A DNA stretch of 6,419 bases from Gammaproteobacteria bacterium (lineage in GTDB: Bacteria; Pseudomonadota; Gammaproteobacteria; Arenicellales; Poriferihabitantaceae), in assembly GCA_009839585.1 (NCBI GenBank), contig VXPI01000255.1, positions 1-6,419 on the forward strand, given 5' to 3'. The first letter of the stretch is position 1. Every line of letters starts with the position of its first letter. The notes below the pieces were generated by a model. The model had not been told where the DNA came from. It saw only the letters and a program-made list of their open reading frames with translations, and did no database searches. Positions 1 to 6,089 of the stretch are shown here, one piece after another. A program made the position numbers and the translations under genes.

Positions 1-50
1 ATGCCAGTCAAGGACTTGTCGCTCAAATCAGGCGCCTTTCGGCTGGAAGT

Positions 51-578
51 TCAGTTTAAACCGGAAAACAGCATTCCTGATGCCCCGATGGCGAAATTTA
101 CTACACCGCCGATAAAACACAGCAAAGCACCTAGCAGGAATGCATAGAGTGCTGGCCCCGCCACATCGTCAGGAATGAACTGCGGGATGAACGCGGAGAA
201 GAATATCAGTGCCTTAGGGTTGGAGATATTGGTTATTGCTCCACGCAGGAATAAATTTCCAGATGTGGGTGCAGGTGCATAAGTGTCCGTGGGACCGGGC
301 CGAGGGAAGATCGTACGCATAGCGACGCAGAGCAAATAGAGGCAGCCAACAATCTGTAGCGCGAGAAGAACCGATGGGCTTATCGCCAGCGTGGCTGCCA
401 CGAGGAGTGCGGTGGCGGCTGCTAGAACCGGCCCTCCGGCACTGATCCCAAGTGCGGAATAAAGCGCACCGCGTCTGCCATAGGCGATGCCATTTGCCAT
501 GACAAAAGCCATATCCGTACCGGGAATGATCAGTAGTGCCAAAACGGCGAGCAGGAATGGTATCAGGGTTTCAATCAT
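51..578 (-). CDS. LysE/RhtB-family amino-acid exporter, probably C-terminally truncated
   Basis: This is an inner-membrane protein of 175 residues with several hydrophobic segments (about 5-27, 41-65, 68-90, 122-134 and 143-166). The N-terminal LIIPGTDMAF (16-25) corresponds to the family's PGPD element, and NPKALIFF (120-127) is the other family signature. Together they place it in the LysE/RhtB/homoserine-lactone exporter superfamily, whose members export amino acids or derivatives. The substrate cannot be told. Family members usually have about 200-210 residues with one more C-terminal helix. Here a TGA at 51-53 ends the protein just after residue 166's helix. The same frame stays open for the remaining 16 codons to the window edge, so a nonsense truncation is possible. 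The start at 578 fits the family N-terminus, although no strong Shine-Dalgarno precedes it. The family call is firm; functional integrity is uncertain. Confidence 0.85.
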   Translation of the reverse strand: MIETLIPFLLAVLALLIIPGTDMAFVMANGIAYGRRGALYSALGISAGGPVLAAATALLVAATLAISPSVLLALQIVGCLYLLCVAMRTIFPRPGPTDTYAPAPTSGNLFLRGAITNISNPKALIFFSAFIPQFIPDDVAGPALYAFLLGALLCFIGGVVNFAIGASGMLFSGLN

Positions 579-1129
579 GGTGTTGCCGATTCATCCCCGC
601 ACTGGTATAAAACACGGGTCGTTCTGGTGATCGGTGGACGGGTGTCTTTACAAGGAGCCGGAAGCTGGCTGACAATTTCCGTTTGTTCGTTTCGTGAGGA
701 TTAGCCATATCAAAAAGTGCCGACTGGCTTAAGACGCATAATGCCAGATCAAGAAACCTATTGTCCATAGGATAAGTCTTGAATTGGAAGCCCATCACGA
801 TCAGTCGAGATCTTTTTTCGTAGCGAGGGCGAGGAGGCAGTCAATATTCTGTCACAAAGGAAAAGCAATGTGGTTAACCCGATTAGCCTATATGTGAAAC
901 TGGGAATTGGCATTGCATTGTCCAACAGTCCCTCGTATCATTCCGGTAAAGTGTGGTTACAGCCATCATTTCGCATCCTCGCTCCCGCATTCCGATAAAG
1001 CCTTGCCGAATTATCGGGAATCGGGAGGGGTGTTATGTTTCATGGTTGAACCGGGATGGTCGAAAATAAACGAACTGATTGATGAGGCCTGCCCGGTAGC
1101 GCTATGGATCGCCTTGAGTAAAGAACAAC
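579..1129. other. Intergenic region between divergent LysE-type gene and mlaA
   Basis: This stretch of about 550 bases separates two divergently transcribed genes and should carry both promoters. On the plus strand it holds a reasonable sigma-70 candidate at 913-941 and a small doubtful ORF at 1042-1158. On the minus strand a 75-codon open frame (571-798) has no ribosome-binding site and resembles nothing I recognise. I see no tRNA, no intrinsic terminator with a real stem and no mobile-element ends. Confidence 0.5.
913..941 (+). promoter_or_regulatory. Candidate sigma-70 promoter upstream of mlaA
   Basis: TTGCAT (913-918) and TATCAT (936-941) are separated by 17 bases. The -10 matches consensus at five of six positions; the -35 matches only at TTG. 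It points towards mlaA and would give a leader of about 180 bases covering the small ORF at 1042-1158. This is a prediction from the sequence pattern only. Confidence 0.35.
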
Positions 1130-1158
1130 ATGAACATGCACGCCTTCAGGATGATTAA
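1042..1158 (+). CDS. Possible small upstream ORF of 38 codons overlapping mlaA start
   Basis: The ATG at 1042 follows a purine-rich GGGAGGGG (1023-1030) at 11 bases, a little far but usable as a ribosome-binding site. The frame reads MVEPGWSKINELIDEACPVA and continues to a stop at 1156-1158, overlapping mlaA in another frame by 29 bases. The frame remains open upstream to a TTG at 907. I do not recognise the peptide; it has no signal peptide or membrane segment. If translated, it could couple translation to mlaA, whose own ribosome-binding site is weak. It could equally be a chance open frame. Confidence 0.22.
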   Translation: MVEPGWSKINELIDEACPVALWIALSKEQHEHARLQDD

Positions 1159-1933
1159 CTGGAATCAACAATGTTCCCCTCCCCGCCTTCTCTTGTTATT
1201 TCGGGCTTTTCTGCTTTCCTTGCTGACACTGGGACTGGTGGGGTGCGCCAGTAACGGAACTCAAAATTCAAGCGAGGACCCGCTGGAGTCATATAACCGC
1301 TTTATGCATGATTTCAATATGGCCGGTGATCGTATTCTGATCAAACCGCTCGCGCAAGTGTATGATCAGGCATTACCGGGACCGGCCAAGGCCGGGATCA
1401 GGAATTTCCATAACAACCTCCGCGAACCCGCAACCATCGCTAACGACCTTTTACAGGGGAAGCCGGGCATGGCGGCTGAGGGCACACTAAGATTTCTGAT
1501 CAATACGACCTTTGGCATACTGGGCTTCATCGATACTGCCAGCTATTTGGGCCTGCCAAGGCATGTTGAGGATTTTGGGCAGACCCTTGCGGTCTGGGGT
1601 ATCCCGTCAGGTCCTTATTTTGTGTTGCCTTTTCTGGGATCAAGTACCATTCGCGACTCACTTGGGGTTGCAGTACGTTCGATATATACCGATCCCTTGA
1701 GCGAGTTCGAATCACCGGAAAAGGAATATTTATCCGTGCTTCGCCTGCTTTCAATTCGAGCTGAACTTCTGCCGGCAGACAAGGTGCTGGAGGCACAACC
1801 CGATCAGTACCTGTTTATTCGCGAGGCCTGGCTTCAACGACGAGACCGCATGATTCATGACAGCGAAAATGAGCCGGACGAATCACGAAAAGCCGAAGAA
1901 GCGCTGATTGACGATCTGTTGGAAGAAGAATGA
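1130..1933 (+). CDS. mlaA: MlaA (VacJ) outer-membrane phospholipid-removal lipoprotein
   Basis: MlaA sits in the outer membrane and extracts mislocalised phospholipids from the outer leaflet, passing them to the periplasmic MlaC and the MlaFEDB transporter to keep lipid asymmetry. The 267-residue product has a lipoprotein signal: a hydrophobic run at about 19-36 followed by the lipobox LVGC with the lipidated Cys at 39. Ala follows the Cys, which fits outer-membrane sorting. The MlaA domain spans about 50-235 and shows family motifs DPLESYNRFMHDFN (50-63), NNLREPATIANDLLQGK (95-111), RFLINTTFGILGFID (121-135) and the GIPSGPYFVLPFLGSSTIRD stretch (157-176). The tail from about 244 is acidic (EEALIDDLLEEE). 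The start could also be the ATG at 1136 or 1151; all leave the signal peptide workable and none has a strong ribosome-binding site. No other mla genes are in the window. Confidence 0.95.
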   Translation: MNMHAFRMINWNQQCSPPRLLLLFRAFLLSLLTLGLVGCASNGTQNSSEDPLESYNRFMHDFNMAGDRILIKPLAQVYDQALPGPAKAGIRNFHNNLREPATIANDLLQGKPGMAAEGTLRFLINTTFGILGFIDTASYLGLPRHVEDFGQTLAVWGIPSGPYFVLPFLGSSTIRDSLGVAVRSIYTDPLSEFESPEKEYLSVLRLLSIRAELLPADKVLEAQPDQYLFIREAWLQRRDRMIHDSENEPDESRKAEEALIDDLLEEE

Positions 1934-2040
1934 CCAGTGCATACTTGCAGACGATCCAGACAGCAATGCCCGTGTTTCCCTTGCCGGATGATCAACAGAT
2001 AATGACAGCACAGTCATCCATGCCGTGACGGTAGACTACC

Positions 2041-2856
2041 ATGGCGATCTATGCAATCGGCGATATTCAAGGATGTGTGATGCCTCTGGAGCAACTTCTC
2101 GAGCGCATTGGATTCGATCCTTCTGGCGACCAACTCTGGCTGACTGGCGATCTGATCAATCGCGGCCCGAATTCGCTGGCGACATTGCAGCTCCTGCGAA
2201 GTTTTGGAGATAGCGTGGTAACGGTCATGGGCAACCATGACATGCATTTTCTTGCGGTCGCGACCGGCGTACAGCGTTTGCGAAGAAACGATACCCTGAC
2301 CACCCTCCTCAAGTCTCCGGATCTGGAGGATATTGTAGACTGGATACGAACACGCCCATTCATGCATTGTGATCAGTCCATCAAGACCATTATGGTGCAT
2401 GCCGGTATCTACCCGGGATGGAGTCGCAAACAGGCACAGGCTCGGGCATCGGAAATTGAATCAGCCCTGCAGGGTGAAGACTACATTGATTACATCGGCA
2501 GCATGTATGGCAATCGGCCTTCCAAGTGGAGTCCTGATCTGGCCCCGGAAGAGCGCTTCCGGTTTATCGTCAATACCTTTACCCGTATGCGGTATTGCGA
2601 CCGAAAGGGCAATCTCTCTCTTGCGCGAAAAGGACCGCCGGGCACACAACCCAAACGCTATCGTCCGTGGTTTGAGCATGACAGTGTCAAATGCAGGAGC
2701 TGGAGGATAGTGTTTGGACATTGGGCATCATTGGGATGCTATCAGTATGGGCGATTTATCAGCCTGGACAGTGGGTGTGTATGGGGTGGAAAACTGACCG
2801 CAGCACGGCTTGATGAGCGGTTTTATGTACCGATGTGGCAGATTGGCTGCTCTTGA
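2041..2856 (+). CDS. apaH: ApaH, symmetrical bis(5'-nucleosyl)-tetraphosphatase
   Basis: ApaH hydrolyses Ap4A to two ADP in the cytoplasm, and in Enterobacteria it also removes Np4 caps from RNA 5' ends. The 271-residue protein is a calcineurin-like metallophosphoesterase with all expected motifs: GDIQGC (7-12, Asp8), GDLINRGPNS (36-45, Asp37), GNHD (64-67), HAGIYPGW (120-127, His120), FGHWASLG (225-232, His227) and LDSGCVWGG (242-250). The Gln in GDIQGC where the E. coli protein has His is common in other gammaproteobacteria. Length is normal (E. coli about 280). The start is fixed by the conserved MAIYAIGD opening. The upstream gap of 107 bases contains a weak -10-like GATAAT (1998-2003) with TTTCCC 17 bases before it, so the gene might have its own promoter. 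The usual neighbours apaG and ksgA are absent, so the gene order differs from that of E. coli. Confidence 0.96.
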   Translation: MAIYAIGDIQGCVMPLEQLLERIGFDPSGDQLWLTGDLINRGPNSLATLQLLRSFGDSVVTVMGNHDMHFLAVATGVQRLRRNDTLTTLLKSPDLEDIVDWIRTRPFMHCDQSIKTIMVHAGIYPGWSRKQAQARASEIESALQGEDYIDYIGSMYGNRPSKWSPDLAPEERFRFIVNTFTRMRYCDRKGNLSLARKGPPGTQPKRYRPWFEHDSVKCRSWRIVFGHWASLGCYQYGRFISLDSGCVWGGKLTAARLDERFYVPMWQIGCS

Positions 2857-2933
2857 GCGAATGGAGTTTGGCGATGTCAATCCTGTTTTCCGAAACAACC
2901 GATAATCGCGTGATGTGTATTAGCTGAATAACC

Positions 2934-4223
2934 ATGAATAACCAGATCAACGACCTGCTAGGATTTCTTGCTGACTCGCCAACGCCCTTTCATGCAGTGA
3001 AGAATATTTCACGGCGCCTGGAGGGGGCTGGCTTTAAGCGACTGGAGGAGGCGAAGGCATGGGATATTAAACAACCGGGCAATTATTATGTCGTCCGCAA
3101 TGACTCATCGCTGATCGCCATGCGACTCGACCAGGTCAGCGGTGATGCCGGATTTCGGATGGTCGGTGCGCATACGGATAGCCCATGTCTCAAGGTCAAG
3201 CCCCGTGCTACCCAGTGTCGTGATGGCTATGTCATGCTGGCGGTTGAAGTCTACGGCGGGGCACTTCTGAATCCTTGGTTTGATCGTGATCTCGGCTTGG
3301 CTGGCCGAATTAACATCAAGACCTCAACCGGTGCGATCACATCCAGGCTGTTGCGAACCGATCGACCGGTTGCGTTTATTCCGTCGCTGGCAATCCACCT
3401 CGATCGCAGTGCAAATGAAGGGCGAAACATTGATCGTCAGAAGCATCTTCCGGCGGTGCTGATGAGAACGGATGAGGACCAGCATGATTTTGAAGACTTG
3501 CTGAAGACGTGGCTGACAAAGGAAGAACCCGAACTGGATATTGCCAGTATCCTGTCGTTCGAACTGTCTTTGCATGATTGTCAGCAGCCTGCATTGGTCG
3601 GTCTTCATGATGAATTTATTGCTTCGGCAAGACTGGACAACCTGTTGAGTTGCCATGCTGCGACCGAGGCCTTGATTGCTTCAACAGGCCCTGTCAACAG
3701 AATGATTGTCCTGAATGACCATGAAGAGGTCGGCAGTGCCTCAACGAGTGGTGCGGCCGGTCCGTTTCTGGAGTCGGTGCTGTCAAGGCTTTGCAGAGAT
3801 CACGAAATTCTGGGGCGCTCGCTTGAGCGTTCGATGCTGATTTCTGCGGATAATGCGCATGCGGTTCATCCAAATTATGCAGACCGACATGAACCGGATC
3901 ATCGTCCGCTGATGAATGCAGGACCGGTGATCAAGATCAACCACAATCAAAACTATGCCACCAACAGTGAGAGCGAGGCATTGTTTCGGGTCGTTTGTGA
4001 GTCAAACAATATCAATTATCAATCCTTCGTAATGCGTAGCGATCTTGGGTGTGGTTCAACCATTGGCCCGATCACGGCAACCCGGGTCGGGGTCAGGACC
4101 GTTGATATCGGGGTTGCCCAGCTGGGCATGCACTCGATTCGGGAGCTGGCCGGAGTCAAGGATCAGGTCGATCTGGCTCATGTACTTCGGGGATTCTTCG
4201 ACTATCCGGACTGGCCTTTCTGA
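2934..4223 (+). CDS. apeB: M18-family aminopeptidase
   Basis: This is a cytoplasmic, two-zinc M18 aminopeptidase (ApeB / aspartyl aminopeptidase family) that removes N-terminal residues from peptides. At 429 residues it matches bacterial homologues. The metal-binding and catalytic residues are visible: GAHTDSP (78-84, His80 ligand and Asp82), ARLDN (232-236, Asp235), NDHEEVGS (261-268, the catalytic Glu and Glu ligand), ISADNAHAVHPN (303-314, Asp306) and QLGMHSIRE (397-404, His400). The region around 108-118 (GGALLNPWFDR) and the SDLGCGSTIGPI segment (369-380) are also typical of the family. The start agrees with the family N-terminus (LLGFLADSPTPFHAV), but no Shine-Dalgarno precedes it. It follows apaH by 77 bases on the same strand with no evident terminator, so co-transcription is possible. 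The exact residue preference (acidic or broad) cannot be read from the sequence, so the symbol denotes family only. Confidence 0.93.
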   Translation: MNNQINDLLGFLADSPTPFHAVKNISRRLEGAGFKRLEEAKAWDIKQPGNYYVVRNDSSLIAMRLDQVSGDAGFRMVGAHTDSPCLKVKPRATQCRDGYVMLAVEVYGGALLNPWFDRDLGLAGRINIKTSTGAITSRLLRTDRPVAFIPSLAIHLDRSANEGRNIDRQKHLPAVLMRTDEDQHDFEDLLKTWLTKEEPELDIASILSFELSLHDCQQPALVGLHDEFIASARLDNLLSCHAATEALIASTGPVNRMIVLNDHEEVGSASTSGAAGPFLESVLSRLCRDHEILGRSLERSMLISADNAHAVHPNYADRHEPDHRPLMNAGPVIKINHNQNYATNSESEALFRVVCESNNINYQSFVMRSDLGCGSTIGPITATRVGVRTVDIGVAQLGMHSIRELAGVKDQVDLAHVLRGFFDYPDWPF

Positions 4224-4229
4224 TTGCAG

Positions 4230-4290
4230 GAAACACCGCAGGCCTGATGGGAAAGAATGCCCTGTCAGGCCGTCCGGCAAACCGTGTTTC
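4230..4290. terminator. Inverted repeat in convergent gap, possible bidirectional terminator
   Basis: Between the stop codons of the M18 gene (4223) and gluQ (4320) two nested inverted repeats occur: GAAACAC (4230-4236) with GTGTTTC (4284-4290), and GGCCTGA (4241-4247) with TCAGGCC (4265-4271). There is a short GGG/CCC pairing inside the inner pair. The position between convergent genes suits a shared transcription end. Neither strand has a proper T-run after the stem, so it is not a classic intrinsic terminator. Confidence 0.4.
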
Positions 4291-4319
4291 AGGCAGGGTT
4301 AAATGGCGGCTACCGGTTT

Positions 4320-5276
4320 TTATGCTGCACTCATACTTCGCAGCAAATCTTCCGGGCTGAGACGTTCAAGCAGTTCCTGGCAGCTTATTGGGCGTACTGT
4401 TTCCATGAGTCCACAGCTTGAGGCCAGTTCGCCGATCAGTTGATCGGGCGCCCGGTCCCGGGATTTCCATGTTTCGAGAGAGTCCGAGCCATCCCGTTTT
4501 GCCATCCGCCTACCGAGGGAATCGTGCATCAGCGGGACATGCAAAAAACGTGGGCGAGGGAATTCAAGTGCATCAAACAGAGCGAGTTGACGCGGCATCG
4601 AGTCGCCAAGGTCTGAACCTCTTACTATATCGGAGATGCCCATCAATCCATCGTCGACCACTGTGGCAAACTGATAGGCATACAGGCCATCCTTGCGCTT
4701 GATCACGAAATCACCGACGGTCCTGTCGAGTTCTACAGTTGTGGATTCCGATAACCCAGCTTGAGACGTGATGGTGATGTTTCGGGTCAAAAAACGCCAT
4801 GAAACGGGTTTTCTGTTTGCGGCAGCCTGTTGGGACAAGCCTTCCGGGGGTCGGCAGGTTCCGGGGTAGATGGGGTCGATCTGACCTGCATTGGGGGCGC
4901 TTTGTGCGAGTTGGACATCTTTTCTCGAGCATATGCAGGGAAAGACGAGATCGGCGGTTTTGAGCTTATCAAAGAATCTCTCGTAGTGGTCAAGCCGCTC
5001 GCTTTGCAGGTATGGGCCACTGGTACCCCCGATATCCGGCCCTTCATCCCAGTCAAGCCCTAACCAGTGAAGGTCGGCAATAATCTCCTCGATAGAGCCG
5101 GGCTTGTTTCGGGGGGTATCGAGATCATCTATGCGCAGAATGAACCGGCCCTTCGACAGACGTGCATGCAGCCATGCCAGTAGTGCTGTTCTGAGATTGC
5201 CGAGATGCAGGCGTCCGGTTGGGCTTGGAGCATATCGTCCTCGGTAGGTCGGGCTTGTTTCTGATTCATGGCTCAT
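4320..5276 (-). CDS. gluQ: GluQRS, glutamyl-Q tRNA(Asp) synthetase
   Basis: GluQRS is a truncated glutamyl-tRNA synthetase paralogue. It activates glutamate and attaches it to queuosine at position 34 of tRNA-Asp, not to the tRNA 3' end. The 318-residue protein contains only the class I catalytic core: RYAPSPTGRLHLGNLRTALL (14-33) with the HIGH-type HLGN (24-27), RIDDLDTPR (48-56), and the KMSKR-type loop RRMAKRDGS (256-264). The anticodon-binding half of GluRS is missing, as expected for this family. A zinc site of the GluQRS pattern is visible: Cys114, Cys116, Tyr137 and Cys141. No ribosome-binding site precedes the start at 5276, but the conserved core begins at about residue 14, so no later start is possible. 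It lies 46 bases after the exported-protein gene on the same strand. The common gammaproteobacterial neighbour dksA is not seen. A short discriminating GluRS is unlikely. Confidence 0.93.
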   Translation of the reverse strand: MSHESETSPTYRGRYAPSPTGRLHLGNLRTALLAWLHARLSKGRFILRIDDLDTPRNKPGSIEEIIADLHWLGLDWDEGPDIGGTSGPYLQSERLDHYERFFDKLKTADLVFPCICSRKDVQLAQSAPNAGQIDPIYPGTCRPPEGLSQQAAANRKPVSWRFLTRNITITSQAGLSESTTVELDRTVGDFVIKRKDGLYAYQFATVVDDGLMGISDIVRGSDLGDSMPRQLALFDALEFPRPRFLHVPLMHDSLGRRMAKRDGSDSLETWKSRDRAPDQLIGELASSCGLMETVRPISCQELLERLSPEDLLRSMSAA

Positions 5277-5322
5277 GCCAATGGTTCAACAGGAGGAAAT
5301 TTATGCTGGGCGGAGCAGTCGG

Positions 5323-5775
5323 TCAACGTGGCTGAAGAATCTCCAGAACAATACGATCTGCCGCACCTGAACCCGGAAGTACATTGAGGTGATTCCTGGG
5401 TACGCCGAATGCGGTCAGCCATTCGGCTACGGATTCGCCCCAAAGGCGCCCCTCTGCCCCTCCCGGGAAACGTATTTCGATGATGTGCTTCTGGGACTCG
5501 TCAAAGTTTCTGAGGATTTCCCGAATTTGGGGGAGTTCCAGTATGTTGATACTGGTCTGGATTTCAGGCCATTCATCGAGCAGAATAACCTCCTGGTTTT
5601 CTCCGAACGCCGACGCGCAATTGACTGGAATAACTGTGAGACATAGAGCGAGGATCAATCCAAGCCATAGCAAATTCATTCGCGTATGGGATTGGTTGGG
5701 TTGTGCTGTCTGGTTGGGCACAGACATATCAATATTCAGGCTGACGTGTTGGGCTTCGAAGTGGTGACGGAGCAT
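5323..5775 (-). CDS. Uncharacterised exported protein, possibly OmpA-C-like fold
   Basis: I do not recognise a named family. The frame encodes 150 residues. A hydrophobic run MNLLWLGLILALCLTVIPV starts at residue 33 and ends near CASAF (53-57), a good Sec signal-peptide cleavage pattern (ASA, 54-56). Starting at the ATG at 5677-5679 would give a 118-residue precursor with a conventional signal peptide. The farther ATG at 5773-5775 has a weak GGAA ribosome-binding site but adds 32 polar residues before the hydrophobic run. The mature part (about 57-150) has no membrane segment or catalytic motif. Its second half, IIEIRFPGG, then WGESVAEWLTAFGVPRNHLNV, then RIVLEI, has the strand-helix-strand rhythm of OmpA-like or related periplasmic domains; this is inference from pattern only. 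It lies 46 bases upstream of gluQ and may share its transcript. Confidence 0.65.
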   Translation of the reverse strand: MLRHHFEAQHVSLNIDMSVPNQTAQPNQSHTRMNLLWLGLILALCLTVIPVNCASAFGENQEVILLDEWPEIQTSINILELPQIREILRNFDESQKHIIEIRFPGGAEGRLWGESVAEWLTAFGVPRNHLNVLPGSGAADRIVLEILQPR

Positions 5776-5810
5776 GTATAGCTGTTCCGGGTTCGGCCAG
5801 AGAATGTCCT

Positions 5811-5920
5811 AAACGACAATAAATTCGATAAAATAGTAATAAGTCCCAGTTAATTTAGAGCGGTTGAGACACTCACCCGATAGGTAATCTCCAAAATTAA
5901 GTTATAGAATTTTAATTGCC
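5811..5920. other. A+T-rich junction between housekeeping genes and CRISPR-Cas locus
   Basis: By hand count about one third of these 110 bases are G or C, clearly lower than the coding sequence on either side. There is no gene. The stretch separates the minus-strand exported-protein gene from the tracrRNA terminator. It may hold the exported gene's promoter or mark the edge of an acquired segment. I found no terminal repeats, integrase or tRNA end to prove an insertion point. Confidence 0.45.
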
Positions 5921-5954
5921 GATCAGGGGGGATTGCACTTGGCTGCATGAATAT

Positions 5955-5988
5955 AAAGAAAAGCCCAGTGGGAAAGTTCCCACTGGGC
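5955..5988 (-). terminator. Intrinsic terminator of the tracrRNA
   Basis: GCCCAGTGGGA (5963-5973) and TCCCACTGGGC (5978-5988) form a perfect 11-bp stem with a four-base loop. Read on the minus strand, the stem is followed at once by TTTTCTTT (5962-5955), the U-tract of a rho-independent terminator. On the plus strand no T-run follows, so it acts on minus-strand transcription only. It forms the 3' hairpin of the tracrRNA. Confidence 0.9.
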
Positions 5989-6054
5989 GGGTACGATGAA
6001 TAAACATCTTATTGTAGTAACGGTTCTCACCCCGGATAACTACATACTTGATGG
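5956..6054 (-). ncRNA. tracrRNA of the type II-C CRISPR-Cas9 system
   Basis: The minus strand encodes a small RNA of about 100 bases next to cas9, transcribed away from it. It carries TGAGAACCGTT, one variable base, then CTACAATAAG (6029-6008), which from memory matches the Neisseria meningitidis tracrRNA core except for that base. The 5' part (6043-6024, GTAGTTATCC then GGGGTGAGAA) is the upper anti-repeat, which pairs with the crRNA repeat. ACTACAAT (6018-6011) is the lower anti-repeat, and the AACCGTT segment lies at the internal bulge. A short hairpin follows (GATG 6008-6005, loop of six, CATC 5998-5995), then the terminator stem. The RNA guides crRNA maturation by RNase III and holds Cas9 on the guide. 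The 3' end is well placed; the 5' end is estimated from a promoter candidate and could be a few bases off or farther upstream. Confidence 0.9.
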
Positions 6055-6060
6055 AGTAGA

Positions 6061-6089
6061 AGTGTAGAGTATTTTGGAATGACAAGCAA
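6061..6089 (-). promoter_or_regulatory. Candidate tracrRNA promoter overlapping cas9 start
   Basis: On the minus strand TTGCTT (6089-6084) and TACACT (6066-6061) are 17 bases apart. The -10 matches consensus at four of six positions and the -35 at its TTG. Initiation near 6054 would place the anti-repeat about ten bases inside the RNA, as expected. An alternative pair is TTGTGA with TACTCT at 18 bases. In both cases the -35 lies inside the first codons of cas9. Confidence 0.45.

Noticed and set aside
571..798. 75-codon minus-strand open frame upstream of the LysE-type gene
   Set aside because: It begins with GTG (or the next codon, ATG) without any ribosome-binding site, overlaps the transporter start, and has no recognisable domain or signal peptide.
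799..818. Terminator-like GATC...GATC followed by TTTTTT
   Set aside because: The stem has only four base pairs, too weak for an intrinsic terminator.
857..897. Nine-codon ORF (MWLTRLAYM) after AAGGA
   Set aside because: Too short and without attenuator structure or residue bias to support a leader peptide.
903..925. Sigma-54 type promoter (TTGGCATTGCAT)
   Set aside because: The GG and GC elements are not at the required spacing.
2047..2076. GDIQGC in ApaH in place of GDVHGC as a lost catalytic residue
   Set aside because: Gln at this place is common in ApaH of many gammaproteobacteria, and the other metal ligands are all present.
2014..2400. Long minus-strand open frame opposite apaH
   Set aside because: The plus strand encodes ApaH with all metal-binding motifs; the antisense frame has no known features.
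5291..5335. Perfect AGGAGG six bases before an ATG on the plus strand (10-codon peptide MLGGAVGQRG)
   Set aside because: It is antisense to the gluQ leader, very short and without promoter evidence; most likely a coincidence.
5776..6078. CRISPR array upstream of cas9
   Set aside because: Only one anti-repeat copy is found with no regularly spaced repeats; the single copy belongs to the tracrRNA.
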